32,481 nt of DNA, taken from an uncultured Gammaproteobacteria bacterium. GTDB taxonomy: Bacteria > Pseudomonadota > Gammaproteobacteria > Steroidobacterales > Woeseiaceae. Numbering within the stretch: the stretch's first letter is position 1; every line of letters starts with the position of its first letter. A program made the translations under genes and the position numbers. The DNA lies in assembly GCA_937899415.1 (NCBI GenBank), contig CALBPI010000037.1, forward strand, positions 1-32,481, written 5' to 3'. The notes under the pieces were generated by a model, which saw nothing but the letters and a program-made list of their open reading frames with translations, searched no databases and was not told the origin of the DNA. This document shows, piece after piece, positions 15,501-23,065 of this stretch.

Positions 15501-15764
15501 CATGGACCATTCGATACCGGGCGCGAGGTTCACGGCATCGCCGCCGGTCACGGGCACTGTGTAGATGTCGCCGAGCAGGTCGAACACGATGGTTTTGCCG
15601 TCGGGGCTCACGTCAAGGCTGAGCCAGGTGCCCTCGTCGGTGTCGATGCGGATGCTGCTGGCGTCCCCAGGTAGTTCGGTAACGGCCCACGCCGCGTCGT
15701 CGTCGGCAAACGTATTGCCGGACAGGCACAGCACCGTGATCAGGGCACAGGACAGGGTTCGCAT
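12579..15764 (-). CDS. Secreted TolB-like beta-propeller / amidohydrolase protein
   Basis: A 1061-residue two-domain exported hydrolase. Residues 1-20 form a signal peptide ending NTFA. From about 45 to 615 there are repeated PD40 (TolB/tricorn-type) blades marked by SPDGK, SPDGSQIAYTSD, SADGQYIAARKH, SPDGKHIYYSRD, SPDGQYLAFVRR, APDGKRVVYESN, SADGRSVVY and APNGDFVVFSA. Residues from about 648 form an amidohydrolase-superfamily domain: GFIDAHAHG gives the metal-binding H711 and H713, MSIKNYNQ carries a Lys suited to carbamate bridging, EHNLPQ and SIGAHGQ supply later His residues, and GSLVAGKLADLVVLDVDP is the usual terminal strand. Such enzymes hydrolyse peptides, prolyl dipeptides or cyclic amides in the periplasm. 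GGAG precedes the ATG. First gene of a two-gene operon with the GNAT gene. Confidence 0.92.
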   Translation of the reverse strand: MRTLSCALITVLCLSGNTFADDDAAWAVTELPGDASSIRIDTDEGTWLSLDVSPDGKTIVFDLLGDIYTVPVTGGDAVNLAPGIEWSMQPRFSPDGSQIAYTSDAGGGDNIWIMDADGDNARPLTEESFRLLNNPTWSADGQYIAARKHFTTMRSLGTGEIWLYHVDGGNGVQVTKRPSDTFQKEIGEPKFSPDGKHIYYSRDATPGITFLYAQDSNSEIFRIERIELATGDVTNVVSGAGGAVRPEPSPDGQYLAFVRRVRTDSRLFIKDLESGTIREVFDGLDQDLQEVWAVHGAYPNFDWLPDSQHVVIWGGGKLNKVNVLTGEAEVIPFRVRDTRTVYAPPRPAIEVAPKSFETQMIRNPAVAPDGKRVVYESNGRLWIKSLPNGRPKRLTREGEAFEFFPSFSADGRSVVYVHWTDEGLGEVRSIAASGGRSRTLTTQPGHYRNPRFAPNGDFVVFSATSGGYLTAPEWSEDKGVFRVPARGGNAVRIAERGHDPHFGASSDRVYMRRADGGQQLISTDLNGYDLRVHATAKHARRLFVAPDERHVVFRENYHIYAVPLPPGGEALTLSTSVSSVPFVRLSGDGGNYPQFSGDGATAYWSLGNTLYSTQLADALSPGEDGYEAPDSGATMAVKLTSDVPDTRLALVGAKIITMADAEGGIIEDGVVLVEGNRIKSVGSRASVRIPAGVETLDVSGKTIVPGFIDAHAHGPQGNEIIPQQNWKNIATLALGVTTIHDPSNDATEIFAASEMQRAGTILAPRIYSTGDIVYGARSAFFAKVDNIDEAREHVRRLKAQGAMSIKNYNQPRRDQRQQVTVAAREAGMAVVGEGGSLFHMDLSMVVDGNTGIEHNLPQSVLYNDIIQFWSQTAVAYTPTLVVTYGGPSAESYFYKQSNVWEHPLLSRWVPPHILQPRSVRRELAPESDYYHIVSARTSKQLADAGVPVSIGAHGQREGLASHWEIWSFAQGGMSPIEALATATTQPARHLGFEGDLGSLVAGKLADLVVLDVDPTLDIFATDRVNMVMQNGRLYDAATMNERITGDRTTAPFYWHDQRAAQ

Positions 15765-15881
15765 TGAAAGGCTCCGAGCGCTCGTCGTGCCGGAAGCTTA
15801 AACGAATCATCTGCGTCGTGTCGGACCACCCCCCGCGCGTCCGCATCCCTGTAGAATTGCGGGACTTGCATGGGGGCGTGC

Positions 15882-17273
15882 ATGACCATCAGCGTTTTCA
15901 ATCTGTTCAAGATCGGCATCGGGCCGTCGAGCTCGCACACCGTCGGGCCCATGGTGGCGGCGGCGCAGTTCGTCGACAGTCTCGTCGAAGCCGGCACGCT
16001 CGCGAGCGTCGCCAACGTACGCGTGGCGTTGTTCGGCTCACTGGGCGCCACGGGGCGCGGCCACGGTACGCACAAAGCCGTACAGCTCGGCCTGCTGGGC
16101 CACGCGCCGGATGCTGTCGATCCCGACGCTGTCCCTGCGCTGCTCAACCAGATCGCCGACACGCAGTCGCTCACGCTGGGCGGGCAACACGCCGTTGACT
16201 TCGACCCGAAGCAGAATCTCGTCTTCGAGGTGCGCAAGCGCCTGCCCTATCACCCTAACGCCATGCGCATTACGGCCATGGATGCGCGCGGCGACACCGT
16301 GAGCGAGCGCGCCTACTACTCCATCGGCGGTGGCTTTGTCGTCGACGAGGCACAGGCCAGCGAAGGCGTCATCGTGGCCGAGGACGTTGCCTTGCCTTTG
16401 CGCTTCACGACAGGCGCCGAGCTGCTCGCGCACTGCGAGGCTCGCGGCATGGGCATCTCCGACGTGATGCGCGAAAACGAACGCGCCTGGCGCAGCGACG
16501 CTGGAATCGACGCGGGCCTCGACGCCATCTGGCAGGCCATGCAGGACTGCGTCGCACGCGGCTGTCGCACAGACGGCGAGCTACCGGGCCTCAAGGTAAG
16601 GCGGCGCGCTGCCGACCTTTACCGCCAGCTCGAGTCGGGCGCGGGCCCCAGCGACCCGTTGACGATCATGGACTGGGTCAACCTCTGGGCCCTGGCCGTC
16701 AACGAGGAGAACGCCGCGGGCGGGCGCGTGGTGACAGCGCCCACGAACGGGGCTGCGGGCATCGTCCCGGCCGTGCTGCACTACTACACCCAGTTCTGCG
16801 AGGGCGCCTGCGACGACGGCGTGCGCCGCTTCCTGCTCACCTGCGGCGCCATCGGCATCCTGTTCAAGGAGAACGCCTCCATCTCGGGGGCCGAGGTCGG
16901 CTGCCAGGGTGAGGTCGGGTCCGCCTGCTCCATGGCCGCCGGCGCCTTGACCGAAGTGCGCGGCGGCACGCCCGAGCAGTGCGAAAACGCCGCGGAAATC
17001 GGTATGGAACACAATCTGGGTTTGACCTGCGACCCCATCGCAGGGCTCGTGCAGGTGCCCTGCATCGAGCGCAACGCCATGGCGTCCGTCAAAGCCATCA
17101 ACGCAAGCCGGTTGGCGCTGCGAGGCGACGGCCGCCACATGGTCTCGCTCGACAAGGTCATCAAGACCATGCGAGACACGGGCCGGGACATGCAGGACAA
17201 GTACAAGGAAACAGCGCGCGGCGGCCTGGCCGCCAACGTCGTTGAGGTCCCCGTCAGCTTTGTGGATTGCTGA
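15882..17273 (+). CDS. sdaA: L-serine dehydratase, single-chain iron-sulfur type
   Basis: Converts L-serine to pyruvate and ammonia using a [4Fe-4S] cluster; cytosolic. It is 463 residues from ATG 15882, which gives the family N-terminus [20 protein letters not shown]; an ATG 12 nt upstream is in frame but less typical. SSSHT (17-21) is the hallmark of the N-terminal domain. Cys341, Cys383 and Cys394 match the cluster ligands C343, C385 and C396 known in the E. coli enzyme. [16 protein letters not shown] and [19 protein letters not shown] are the conserved catalytic-domain blocks. It is divergent from the propeller/amidohydrolase gene. Its 3' end overlaps the convergent flavoprotein gene by 20 bp. 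A TAGAAT hexamer at 15855 could be the -10. Confidence 0.96.
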   Translation: MTISVFNLFKIGIGPSSSHTVGPMVAAAQFVDSLVEAGTLASVANVRVALFGSLGATGRGHGTHKAVQLGLLGHAPDAVDPDAVPALLNQIADTQSLTLGGQHAVDFDPKQNLVFEVRKRLPYHPNAMRITAMDARGDTVSERAYYSIGGGFVVDEAQASEGVIVAEDVALPLRFTTGAELLAHCEARGMGISDVMRENERAWRSDAGIDAGLDAIWQAMQDCVARGCRTDGELPGLKVRRRAADLYRQLESGAGPSDPLTIMDWVNLWALAVNEENAAGGRVVTAPTNGAAGIVPAVLHYYTQFCEGACDDGVRRFLLTCGAIGILFKENASISGAEVGCQGEVGSACSMAAGALTEVRGGTPEQCENAAEIGMEHNLGLTCDPIAGLVQVPCIERNAMASVKAINASRLALRGDGRHMVSLDKVIKTMRDTGRDMQDKYKETARGGLAANVVEVPVSFVDC

Positions 17274-19278
17274 CGCGGGCGCCCAGCAGCTGCTCCGCAA
17301 TCGCGTGGCCCTCACGCGTTGCCGCCATGACGGTACGCGGTGACAGGCAGTCGCCAATGACGTGCACGGGCAAGCCCGCCGCTTCGAGTGGCGGGCGGAG
17401 TGCGGCTCGCGGAACGCGCGGCGTGGCAAAGGTCACGGCCGCGATGTCCTCAATGCGCGCCGTGTCGCCGTTGAATACGTTGCGATATTCAAACGCAGCT
17501 TCTTCCAGCGCCTCGACGCCCGTCGGCACGGCCGAGGTCACGATGCGAACGCGGCATTCGTAGAGTCGCCGGTACGTCTTCTGCCGCGTGACGAGTGCAA
17601 CGTCCGTGGCCACGCGCTCGCGCGGCGTGATGAGCACCACCTCGTCGAACCAGTCGCTCAAGTACTCGGCGGCCGCGTAGGTCATCTCGGTGTGATCCTG
17701 GTCGTAGATCACGAGCCGGCCGTCGCTCTTGGCGGGGCGTGGCAGAAAATCGGCGCACAGCGTTCGCAGGTCAGGGACGAGTCCCTCCTGGCGCCAGTCG
17801 GCGTCGAGCCACTGCGGTGTCGACAGGCCTGCGCCCGTGGCAAGGACCACAGCGCTTGGATCGCTGCCTGTGATATCGGCCAACTGTGCCTCCGACCCCA
17901 TCACGAACCGCGCGCCGGCCTTTTGCGCGCGCAAGGTCTGGTAGTCGTAAACGCTCGAAAGGTTTTCGCCACCAGGCAGCTCGGCGTGCAGGCGTGTCGC
18001 GCCGCCCGGCTCATCGCCGCGGCCGAACACCGTCACCTCGTGCCCGGCCTCGGCCAGAATCCAGGCCGCCTCCATGCCCGCGACGCCCGCACCCACGACG
18101 GCGAATCGCTGCGGCTTTGTAGTGCGCGCGGGATGCCAGTCCCCTTCGTCGGCACGACCCACGCGCGGATTGTTGTCACACTCGAGGTGGTTCTTTTCGA
18201 TGATCGCGCGCCAGCAGCTGTTGCATGACACGCAGTAACGAATCTCGGCCTCGCGCCCTTCGGCCGCCTTGCGCGGCAGCCAGGGGTCGGTCACGAGCGC
18301 ACGCGCGAGCATGACGAGCTCGGCCTTGCCATCGGCGATCTGTCGCTCACCCTGCATGGGGTCTGTGATGTAGCCCAGCGCGCCCGTCGGAATGTCCGGG
18401 GCGACGGCGCGCAGTTCGGCCGTCGGGTCAACGTAGGGTACGGCGGGCCCGTGGGCGTCGGGAAGATGCTCGTAGAGGGAATTCGCGTGCGAGCCCCAGG
18501 CGAACGACCAGAAATCGATGTGGCCCGTGGCGGCCACGTGCGCGGCGATATCCCGGGCCAACGCAAGGTCGACACTGTTGGCGACGCCATCGATGCCGGG
18601 CAGCTTCACGCCGATGGCGAAGTCTGGTCCGCAGCGCTCACGGATCTCGCTGATGACGCTTGTCAGCAGGCGTGCGCGATTCTCAAGGCTGCCGCCGTAG
18701 TAGTCATCGCGCACGTTCGACCAGGGCGAGAGAAACTGATGGAACAGGTGACCGTGGCCCGCTGAGATTTCGCAGCCTGTGACGCCAACGGCCGCCAGCT
18801 TCTGACAGCTCTCAGCCATGCCGTCGATCATGGCCTCGATCTCTCCCGCCGTCAGCTCGCGCGGCACCGTCCAGCTGATGTCGTCAGGCAAAGGCGAAGC
18901 GCCGTAGGCGTCGTCGATACGCCCGCCCTCGTGACGACCGCGACCGCGGTCCTGCACCTGCACGAAGAAGCGGCAGTCGTGCGCCTCGATGCGCTCGACC
19001 ATACGAGCGATGCCGTCGAGCGCGCGGCCGTCGAACACGGCCAGGCGTGAGGGCGCGTTTTGCCCAGGTGCTACGTTCATCGGTTCACTGACAATCGCAC
19101 CCGCACCGCCCCCGGCGCGACTGACGAAGTAGTTTTCATAGGCGTCTGTGACGAGACCCTCACGCGCATAGCGCGTGGTCATCGAGGCATGAATGATGCG
19201 GTTTCTGAGCCGCTGACCGCCGAGCTGGATCGGCGAGAACGTCAGCGGGTAACCCACGACCGTTGTCTCCGCGGTCAC
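17254..19278 (-). CDS. FadH/trimethylamine-dehydrogenase-like Fe-S flavoprotein oxidoreductase
   Basis: A 674-residue multi-cofactor enzyme, the same size as E. coli 2,4-dienoyl-CoA reductase. Residues 10-345 form an FMN TIM barrel of the old yellow enzyme family ([20 protein letters not shown], then YGGSLENR). C349, C352, C355 and C367 would hold a [4Fe-4S] cluster. The first three are spaced CX2CX2C, as in trimethylamine dehydrogenase, rather than CX2CX3C as in FadH. Residues 390 on form the FAD/NAD(P) domain (VVGAGVAG). GTG 19278 is chosen as start, 4 bp after the stop of the membrane protein gene; the first in-frame ATG lies inside the barrel. Possible activities are N-demethylation, enoate reduction or amine dehydrogenation. 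The substrate is unknown. Last gene of the methyltransferase operon. Confidence 0.88.
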   Translation of the reverse strand: MTAETTVVGYPLTFSPIQLGGQRLRNRIIHASMTTRYAREGLVTDAYENYFVSRAGGGAGAIVSEPMNVAPGQNAPSRLAVFDGRALDGIARMVERIEAHDCRFFVQVQDRGRGRHEGGRIDDAYGASPLPDDISWTVPRELTAGEIEAMIDGMAESCQKLAAVGVTGCEISAGHGHLFHQFLSPWSNVRDDYYGGSLENRARLLTSVISEIRERCGPDFAIGVKLPGIDGVANSVDLALARDIAAHVAATGHIDFWSFAWGSHANSLYEHLPDAHGPAVPYVDPTAELRAVAPDIPTGALGYITDPMQGERQIADGKAELVMLARALVTDPWLPRKAAEGREAEIRYCVSCNSCWRAIIEKNHLECDNNPRVGRADEGDWHPARTTKPQRFAVVGAGVAGMEAAWILAEAGHEVTVFGRGDEPGGATRLHAELPGGENLSSVYDYQTLRAQKAGARFVMGSEAQLADITGSDPSAVVLATGAGLSTPQWLDADWRQEGLVPDLRTLCADFLPRPAKSDGRLVIYDQDHTEMTYAAAEYLSDWFDEVVLITPRERVATDVALVTRQKTYRRLYECRVRIVTSAVPTGVEALEEAAFEYRNVFNGDTARIEDIAAVTFATPRVPRAALRPPLEAAGLPVHVIGDCLSPRTVMAATREGHAIAEQLLGARVSNPQS

Positions 19279-19282
19279 GCCG

Positions 19283-19951
19283 CTAGCCGAACGCGTACTT
19301 GGACAGCCCGAGGAACGCCGCGCCAAGCGTGCAGGCGTAAATACCGATGACGCTTGTGTAGGTCGTATCCATGGCACCTTTGATCTGCTTTTCGAGCTCG
19401 GGCGTCGAGCCCGTCTCAGGCAGCGTCATAAAACCGATCACTGCGGGCTGAAACGCTTTCTCGAGCCAGAGTACGAGCACGAGGATCACGGATAGCAGCG
19501 CAAGCTTGCCGAAAAGCCAGCTCGGACCGACGACGGACGTGCCCAGGGTCGCCGAGGCGATCACGCCCAGGAATGCCAACAACAGCAGGTAGTAGATGAC
19601 CTTCTCGGAAAGCTCGACCCAGTGCGGCGCCTGCTCGGACAGCACGCGTGCCACGATCACCACGAACCACGCGATCAGCACGGCAAAGCAGGTAAGCGTG
19701 AGCCAACTCGGCAAGGTGATCCAACCTGCGGTCACAGACAGGTAGAAACCCGTGGACACGGCCGTGACCATACTCACGCGCGGAAACTTGTCGACGATGA
19801 GTGCGACTTGCAATAACAGCAGTCGCTGCTCGACCGTGTAGGCCGGGTTCTGTGCAAACTTGCCAAGGATAAAGACGCCGATGTCAGCGCCGAGCCAGAA
19901 AACGAACGCGAGCAGGTGGACGAACAGGACGAGCGTGTAGAGCTCGCTCAC
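19283..19951 (-). CDS. Six-helix integral membrane protein
   Basis: A 222-residue inner-membrane protein with predicted segments near 6-29, 57-78, 82-102, 118-137, 145-163 and 198-216. His12 in the first helix (FVHLLAFVFWLGADIG) recalls the CopD/DUF2269-type membrane proteins that can bind haem or copper, but the match is by feel only. A short soluble stretch (178-195, GSTPELEKQIKGAMD) precedes the last helix. Start ATG 19951 overlaps the previous gene's stop by 4 bp (ATGA). The next gene, the Fe-S flavoprotein, starts 4 bp after its stop. This tight packing suggests it works with the flavoprotein, perhaps as an electron-transfer or transport partner (inference). Confidence 0.75.
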   Translation of the reverse strand: MSELYTLVLFVHLLAFVFWLGADIGVFILGKFAQNPAYTVEQRLLLLQVALIVDKFPRVSMVTAVSTGFYLSVTAGWITLPSWLTLTCFAVLIAWFVVIVARVLSEQAPHWVELSEKVIYYLLLLAFLGVIASATLGTSVVGPSWLFGKLALLSVILVLVLWLEKAFQPAVIGFMTLPETGSTPELEKQIKGAMDTTYTSVIGIYACTLGAAFLGLSKYAFG

Positions 19952-20298
19952 GCGTCAGCCTCGGCAATTGTGGCGTCGCCGAATTCGTCCTGCGCCTTCT
20001 GGATTTCGGCGCGCGGCGTGAACTCCGACTCGAGCGTGCGCAGGATGGTCTGCAGGTACTCGGCGCGTTTGGCGTCGAGCGCCGCCCGGGCCTCGCCCTC
20101 GGGTTCCCAGGCCTCGATACGCGCGGCCAGATCAGGGGCCGCCTCGCCAAGCACAGCCTCAAGCGCGGCCATGCGTTCCTTGGTCACCCAAAGCTCGGTC
20201 GTGAGCTCCAGCACCATGGTGACCATGGCGTCGAGCGCCTTGTCTTCAAAAAAAGCGGGGCGCCGGCCTTTGGCCGAGCGTGGCATCGGTTCGGACAT
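19948..20298 (-). CDS. Small hypothetical protein, helical and charged
   Basis: 116 residues, not recognised. It begins with a basic stretch (PRSAKGRRPAFFEDK). A mostly helical, Glu/Ala-rich body follows (ALDAMVTMVLELTTELWVTK, ERMAALEAVLGE, LDAKRAEYLQTILRTLESEF) that could form a coiled coil or helical bundle. There is no signal peptide or membrane segment, and no Cys or obvious catalytic motif. It starts 12 nt after the methyltransferase stop and its stop overlaps the membrane protein start (ATGA), so it is translated as part of the operon. A structural or accessory subunit for a neighbouring enzyme is possible. Alternative start: ATG 20286. Confidence 0.7.
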   Translation of the reverse strand: MSEPMPRSAKGRRPAFFEDKALDAMVTMVLELTTELWVTKERMAALEAVLGEAAPDLAARIEAWEPEGEARAALDAKRAEYLQTILRTLESEFTPRAEIQKAQDEFGDATIAEADA

Positions 20299-20310
20299 GA
20301 GGTCGCCGCG

Positions 20311-21498
20311 CTACTTGCGCGCCCCGAAGCCATACCAGCAAATGCCATCCGTGAGCCTGCCCGTCTTGTCGTTGAAGCGGCCGTCGGCGTGAATCACCTC
20401 GTCGAAGAACGCTTCGTCGGAATGGCCCCAGCTTGGCATCACCGTCTCGAAGTAGGCGTCGCCGTCGAAGCCCGCGTCGGCAATCAGGGTCGGGTAGTCC
20501 TGGTCGCGGAACGGTTTGTAGTAGGGCTCCTGGTTGTAGTAGCTGTCCCAGTCCAGGTAGAAGCTGTCGTAAGGCGCCGACTGGTTGTTCGGCGGCAGCT
20601 CCATGGTGAGCAGGATGCCGCCGGGCTTGAGCACGCGGTAGGCCTCAGCCAGCGCCTTGCGGATGTCCTTGAGCGGCAGCTCGTGCAGGAACATCGACGA
20701 GTACACCAGATCGAAGTGGTTGTCGGGGTAGTCGAGCTTCGTCGCGCTCATCTGGCGGAAGTGCACGGGCACCTCGAGCGCCTGCGCGCGCGCGTGCGCA
20801 TAACGCAGCGCGGGTGCGGCCACGTCGATGGCGTGCACTTCGCACTCCGGAAAGAGCTTTGCGAACGGCAGCGTGTTGTGCCCGACGGTGCAGCCCATAT
20901 CCAGCATGCGCTCGGGGTTAAGGTCCTTGAAGCGCAGGCGAACATAGTTCGAGAACGAGTCGCCAATATCGCAGAGGTGCTCGCCCATCATGCCGGCCGC
21001 AAACACATTTAGTCCCTGATCGTAGATGGCGCCCGTGGCCACATCGCCTTCCGTGAATTCGCTGTGGTAGCAACCGGGCGCGAGATGCACGTCCAGACGC
21101 GTTACGTTCTTCGGCACCTCAAACTCAGGGTCGAGCGTCAGCGAACCGCCCACGTCACGATCCGACAACGACTTCGCCTTATCGGCCAGCGACTTGAGAT
21201 TGCGCTCGATGCCCGGGATGACCGACTGCCAGACCATTTCCTGCGCGTTGTAGCGGATGCTCGAATAAAAGCGGAAGTAGTCCTCTTCCTTCATGAGCTT
21301 GTGCACGGTCGGGCCATCGGCAGGCGCCTCGCCGTGCTCGCGCTCGTAACGGGGCGCGACCTGATCGTGATAGTGGCGATGCATATTGTCGGCCATGTTG
21401 ACCAGCACGTGGCCGCGCAGCTGTGCTACGAAACTCTTACGTGCCCGCTCGTCGCGGCTGGCCGTCATGCTCATCTCGTGGGTGAGGTCGGTGATCAT
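20311..21498 (-). CDS. Class I SAM-dependent methyltransferase with N-terminal domain
   Basis: About 395 residues from ATG 21498; the frame also opens at TTG 21540 but the ATG is preferred. Residues about 195-310 form the SAM-binding Rossmann fold: motif I LDMGCTVGHN, acidic residue in EVHAIDVAAP, motif III-like DLVYSSMFLHELPLKDI, and RVLKPGGILLTMELPPNNQ, the arrangement of UbiE/small-molecule methyltransferases. The first 180 or so residues are a helical domain not typical of the minimal fold (DYFRFYSSIRYNAQEMVWQS), perhaps for substrate binding or dimerisation. It heads the minus-strand operon with the Fe-S flavoprotein and is divergent from the HapK/SDR pair across 150 bp. The substrate is unknown, but a pairing with a redox enzyme and an SDR suits a small-molecule pathway. 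Confidence 0.87.
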   Translation of the reverse strand: MITDLTHEMSMTASRDERARKSFVAQLRGHVLVNMADNMHRHYHDQVAPRYEREHGEAPADGPTVHKLMKEEDYFRFYSSIRYNAQEMVWQSVIPGIERNLKSLADKAKSLSDRDVGGSLTLDPEFEVPKNVTRLDVHLAPGCYHSEFTEGDVATGAIYDQGLNVFAAGMMGEHLCDIGDSFSNYVRLRFKDLNPERMLDMGCTVGHNTLPFAKLFPECEVHAIDVAAPALRYAHARAQALEVPVHFRQMSATKLDYPDNHFDLVYSSMFLHELPLKDIRKALAEAYRVLKPGGILLTMELPPNNQSAPYDSFYLDWDSYYNQEPYYKPFRDQDYPTLIADAGFDGDAYFETVMPSWGHSDEAFFDEVIHADGRFNDKTGRLTDGICWYGFGARK

Positions 21499-21648
21499 TC
21501 GGGTACTGCCTGGGTGAGAGTTAGACAGAGCAACATACAAAGCACCCCAGCGCCGGTCAATACAGCCCGGTCGCTGCGACGTCTAATACGTGTTGCGCTT
21601 TCACCCCTCTGGTATGTTGAACGCGCTTCGACACAGCTGGAGTTTGTC

Positions 21649-21972
21649 ATGATGGTCATCATCGCCCTCTTCAACCTGCAGGACGCCGCAGCCAAGGCCG
21701 AATACGAGGCCTGGGCGCTCTCGACGGACCTGCCGACCGTACGCAAAATGGATTCCGTCGATCGCTTCGACACCCTGCGCACCAAGATGCTGCTGGGTAC
21801 CGATTCGCCACCGCCTTACGAATACATCGAAATCATCGAGCTCAATGACTTCGGCCGTTTTGGCGAAGAGGTCGCCACGGAGACTATGCAGCGCGTTGCC
21901 GGCGAATTTCGTGGCTTTGCCAAAGACCCGCAGTTCATTGTCTGCGACCTGCTCGACGGGGGCGGCGCATGA
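21649..21972 (+). CDS. HapK/RedY-like small protein (dimeric alpha-beta barrel type)
   Basis: 107 residues: begins MMVIIALFNLQDAAAKAEYE, then STDLPTVRKMDSVDRFDTLR and PPPYEYIEIIELNDFGRFGE. I recognise this pattern as the REDY/HapK-like family named after proteins in prodigiosin-type clusters; the biochemical role is not established to my knowledge. Size and beta-alpha-beta pattern fit the dimeric ferredoxin-like barrels that handle hydrophobic small molecules. GGAG sits 6 nt before ATG 21649, so the longer upstream frame is rejected. The stop overlaps the SDR start (ATGA), so the two are co-translated. It is divergent from the methyltransferase operon. Confidence 0.8.
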   Translation: MMVIIALFNLQDAAAKAEYEAWALSTDLPTVRKMDSVDRFDTLRTKMLLGTDSPPPYEYIEIIELNDFGRFGEEVATETMQRVAGEFRGFAKDPQFIVCDLLDGGGA

Positions 21973-22799
21973 AGCCGCTCGCAGGCAAAGTTGCCATTTG
22001 TACGGGCAGCGGCCGTCCAGGCGGACTGGGCCAGGGCATCCTGCACAAGCTCGCGGAAGATGGTGCCGACGTCGTCGTCACGGACCTGGGCCGCAATGCC
22101 GAACTGCTCGACGACGGTGATATCGGCAACACTGATGAAATGGAAACCACCGCGGAGGCGCTGCGCGAACACGGCACGCGCGTGCTCGTGCGCCCCTGCG
22201 ATGTGCGCGACCCGGCTGCCGTCCAGGCGCTCGTCGATGCGACCGTCGACCAATTCGGCCGACTCGACATCATGGTCAACAACGCCGGTGTGGGCTTCGT
22301 CATGAAGCCACTGCTCGAACTCAAACCCGAGGACTGGGATCTCGTTATCGACGTGAATCTGACGGGCGCGTTCTACGGCAGCCAGACCGCCGCAGCGCAG
22401 ATGGTCAAACAGGGCGGCGGCGGGCGCATCATTAACATCGCAAGCCAGGCGGCCAAGTCAGGCTTCCCGCACATGGCACCTTACTGCGCGAGCAAACACG
22501 GCATGGTCGGCCTGACGCGGACCTGCGCCATCGACCTGGGTGCGCACGGCATCACGGTGAATGCGGTGTGCCCCAACCATGTCACAACGGGCCTGGGCGC
22601 CAAGCAGAACGAGTACTTTGCGAAGTTTCGCGGCGTGTCCGTCGAGGACTACCGCGCAGCACTGGCGGCTCGCATCCCGCTGGGGCGCCCGGGACTGACG
22701 GATGACACAGCTAATGCTGTGGCCTGGCTTGCGAGCGACGCCGCCCAGTACATCACGGGCGAAGCGCTGAACGTCTCAGGTGGTGAGGAGATGCACTAG
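21969..22799 (+). CDS. Short-chain dehydrogenase/reductase (SDR)
   Basis: 276-residue classical SDR: NAD(P)-dependent oxidation of an alcohol or reduction of a ketone. The nucleotide-binding turn is CTGSGRPGGLGQGI (11-24), longer than the usual TGxxxGxG. D39 after the second strand favours NAD. NNAG (104-107), N130, S159, Y172 and K176 (YCASK) form the catalytic set. The C-terminal ITGEALNVSGGEEMH matches the family's last strand. Translation is coupled to the HapK-like gene by ATGA. Between strand 2 and helix 3 there is an acidic insertion (DDGDIGNTDEMETT), unusual for the simplest members. No terminator is seen other than the REP-like repeats 10 bp downstream. Confidence 0.93.
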   Translation: MKPLAGKVAICTGSGRPGGLGQGILHKLAEDGADVVVTDLGRNAELLDDGDIGNTDEMETTAEALREHGTRVLVRPCDVRDPAAVQALVDATVDQFGRLDIMVNNAGVGFVMKPLLELKPEDWDLVIDVNLTGAFYGSQTAAAQMVKQGGGGRIINIASQAAKSGFPHMAPYCASKHGMVGLTRTCAIDLGAHGITVNAVCPNHVTTGLGAKQNEYFAKFRGVSVEDYRAALAARIPLGRPGLTDDTANAVAWLASDAAQYITGEALNVSGGEEMH

Positions 22800-22808
22800 C
22801 CCGGCACC

Positions 22809-22945
22809 GTCATTGCGAGCCTGCGCAGCCGTTTACCGTCATTGCGAGGGGCGAGCCGTTTGATGTCATTGCGAGGGGCGAGCCGTTTGATGTCATCGCG
22901 AGGGGCGAGCCGTTTGATGTCATCGCGAGGGGCGAGCCGTTTGAT
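22809..22945 (+). repeat. Five tandem partial REP units, 27-bp period
   Basis: The unit begins GTCATTGCGAG, continues GGGCGAGCC and ends GTTTGAT. Exact 27-bp copies start at 22838, 22865, 22892 and 22919, the last two with T to C in ATTGC. A diverged 29-bp copy (22809-22837) has CTGCGCAGCC in the middle. Each unit has the REP head but lost the pairing tail, so it is a local tandem expansion of a truncated REP. It lies between the convergent SDR and small membrane protein genes. Confidence 0.92.
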
Positions 22946-23056
22946 GTCATTGCGAGGGGCGAAGCCCCGCGGCAATCTCCTGACGTCGCGATGCCGTCTA
23001 GAGATTGCCGCGCCTGCTGCGCAGGCTCGCAATGACGGTAGTGGGCTCGCAATGAC
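22946..23056. repeat. Inverted pair of REP-like hairpins (REPIN-like) plus a fragment
   Basis: A complete unit (22946-22979) has the GTCATTGCGAG head, the stem GGGGC-GAA-GCCCC and the GGCAATCTC tail. After a 21-bp spacer there is a complete unit in inverse orientation (23001-23036: GAGATTGCC ... GCCTGC/GCAGGC ... CTCGCAATGAC). A further inverse head fragment GGCTCGCAATGAC lies at 23044-23056. Two REPs in inverted orientation are the mobile unit (REPIN) in REP-carrying genomes; the tyrosine transposase that would move it is not in this window. It probably ends both convergent transcripts. Confidence 0.85.
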
Positions 23057-23065
23057 GTCGGTCGA

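Noticed and set aside
21064-21648. 195-codon extension before the HapK-like protein
   Set aside because: It is antisense to the methyltransferase gene. ATG 21649 has a good Shine-Dalgarno and matches the family start.
22809-23056. CRISPR array
   Set aside because: The 27-bp units are directly adjacent, with no unique spacers, and are derived from the REP-like repeat. No cas gene is nearby.
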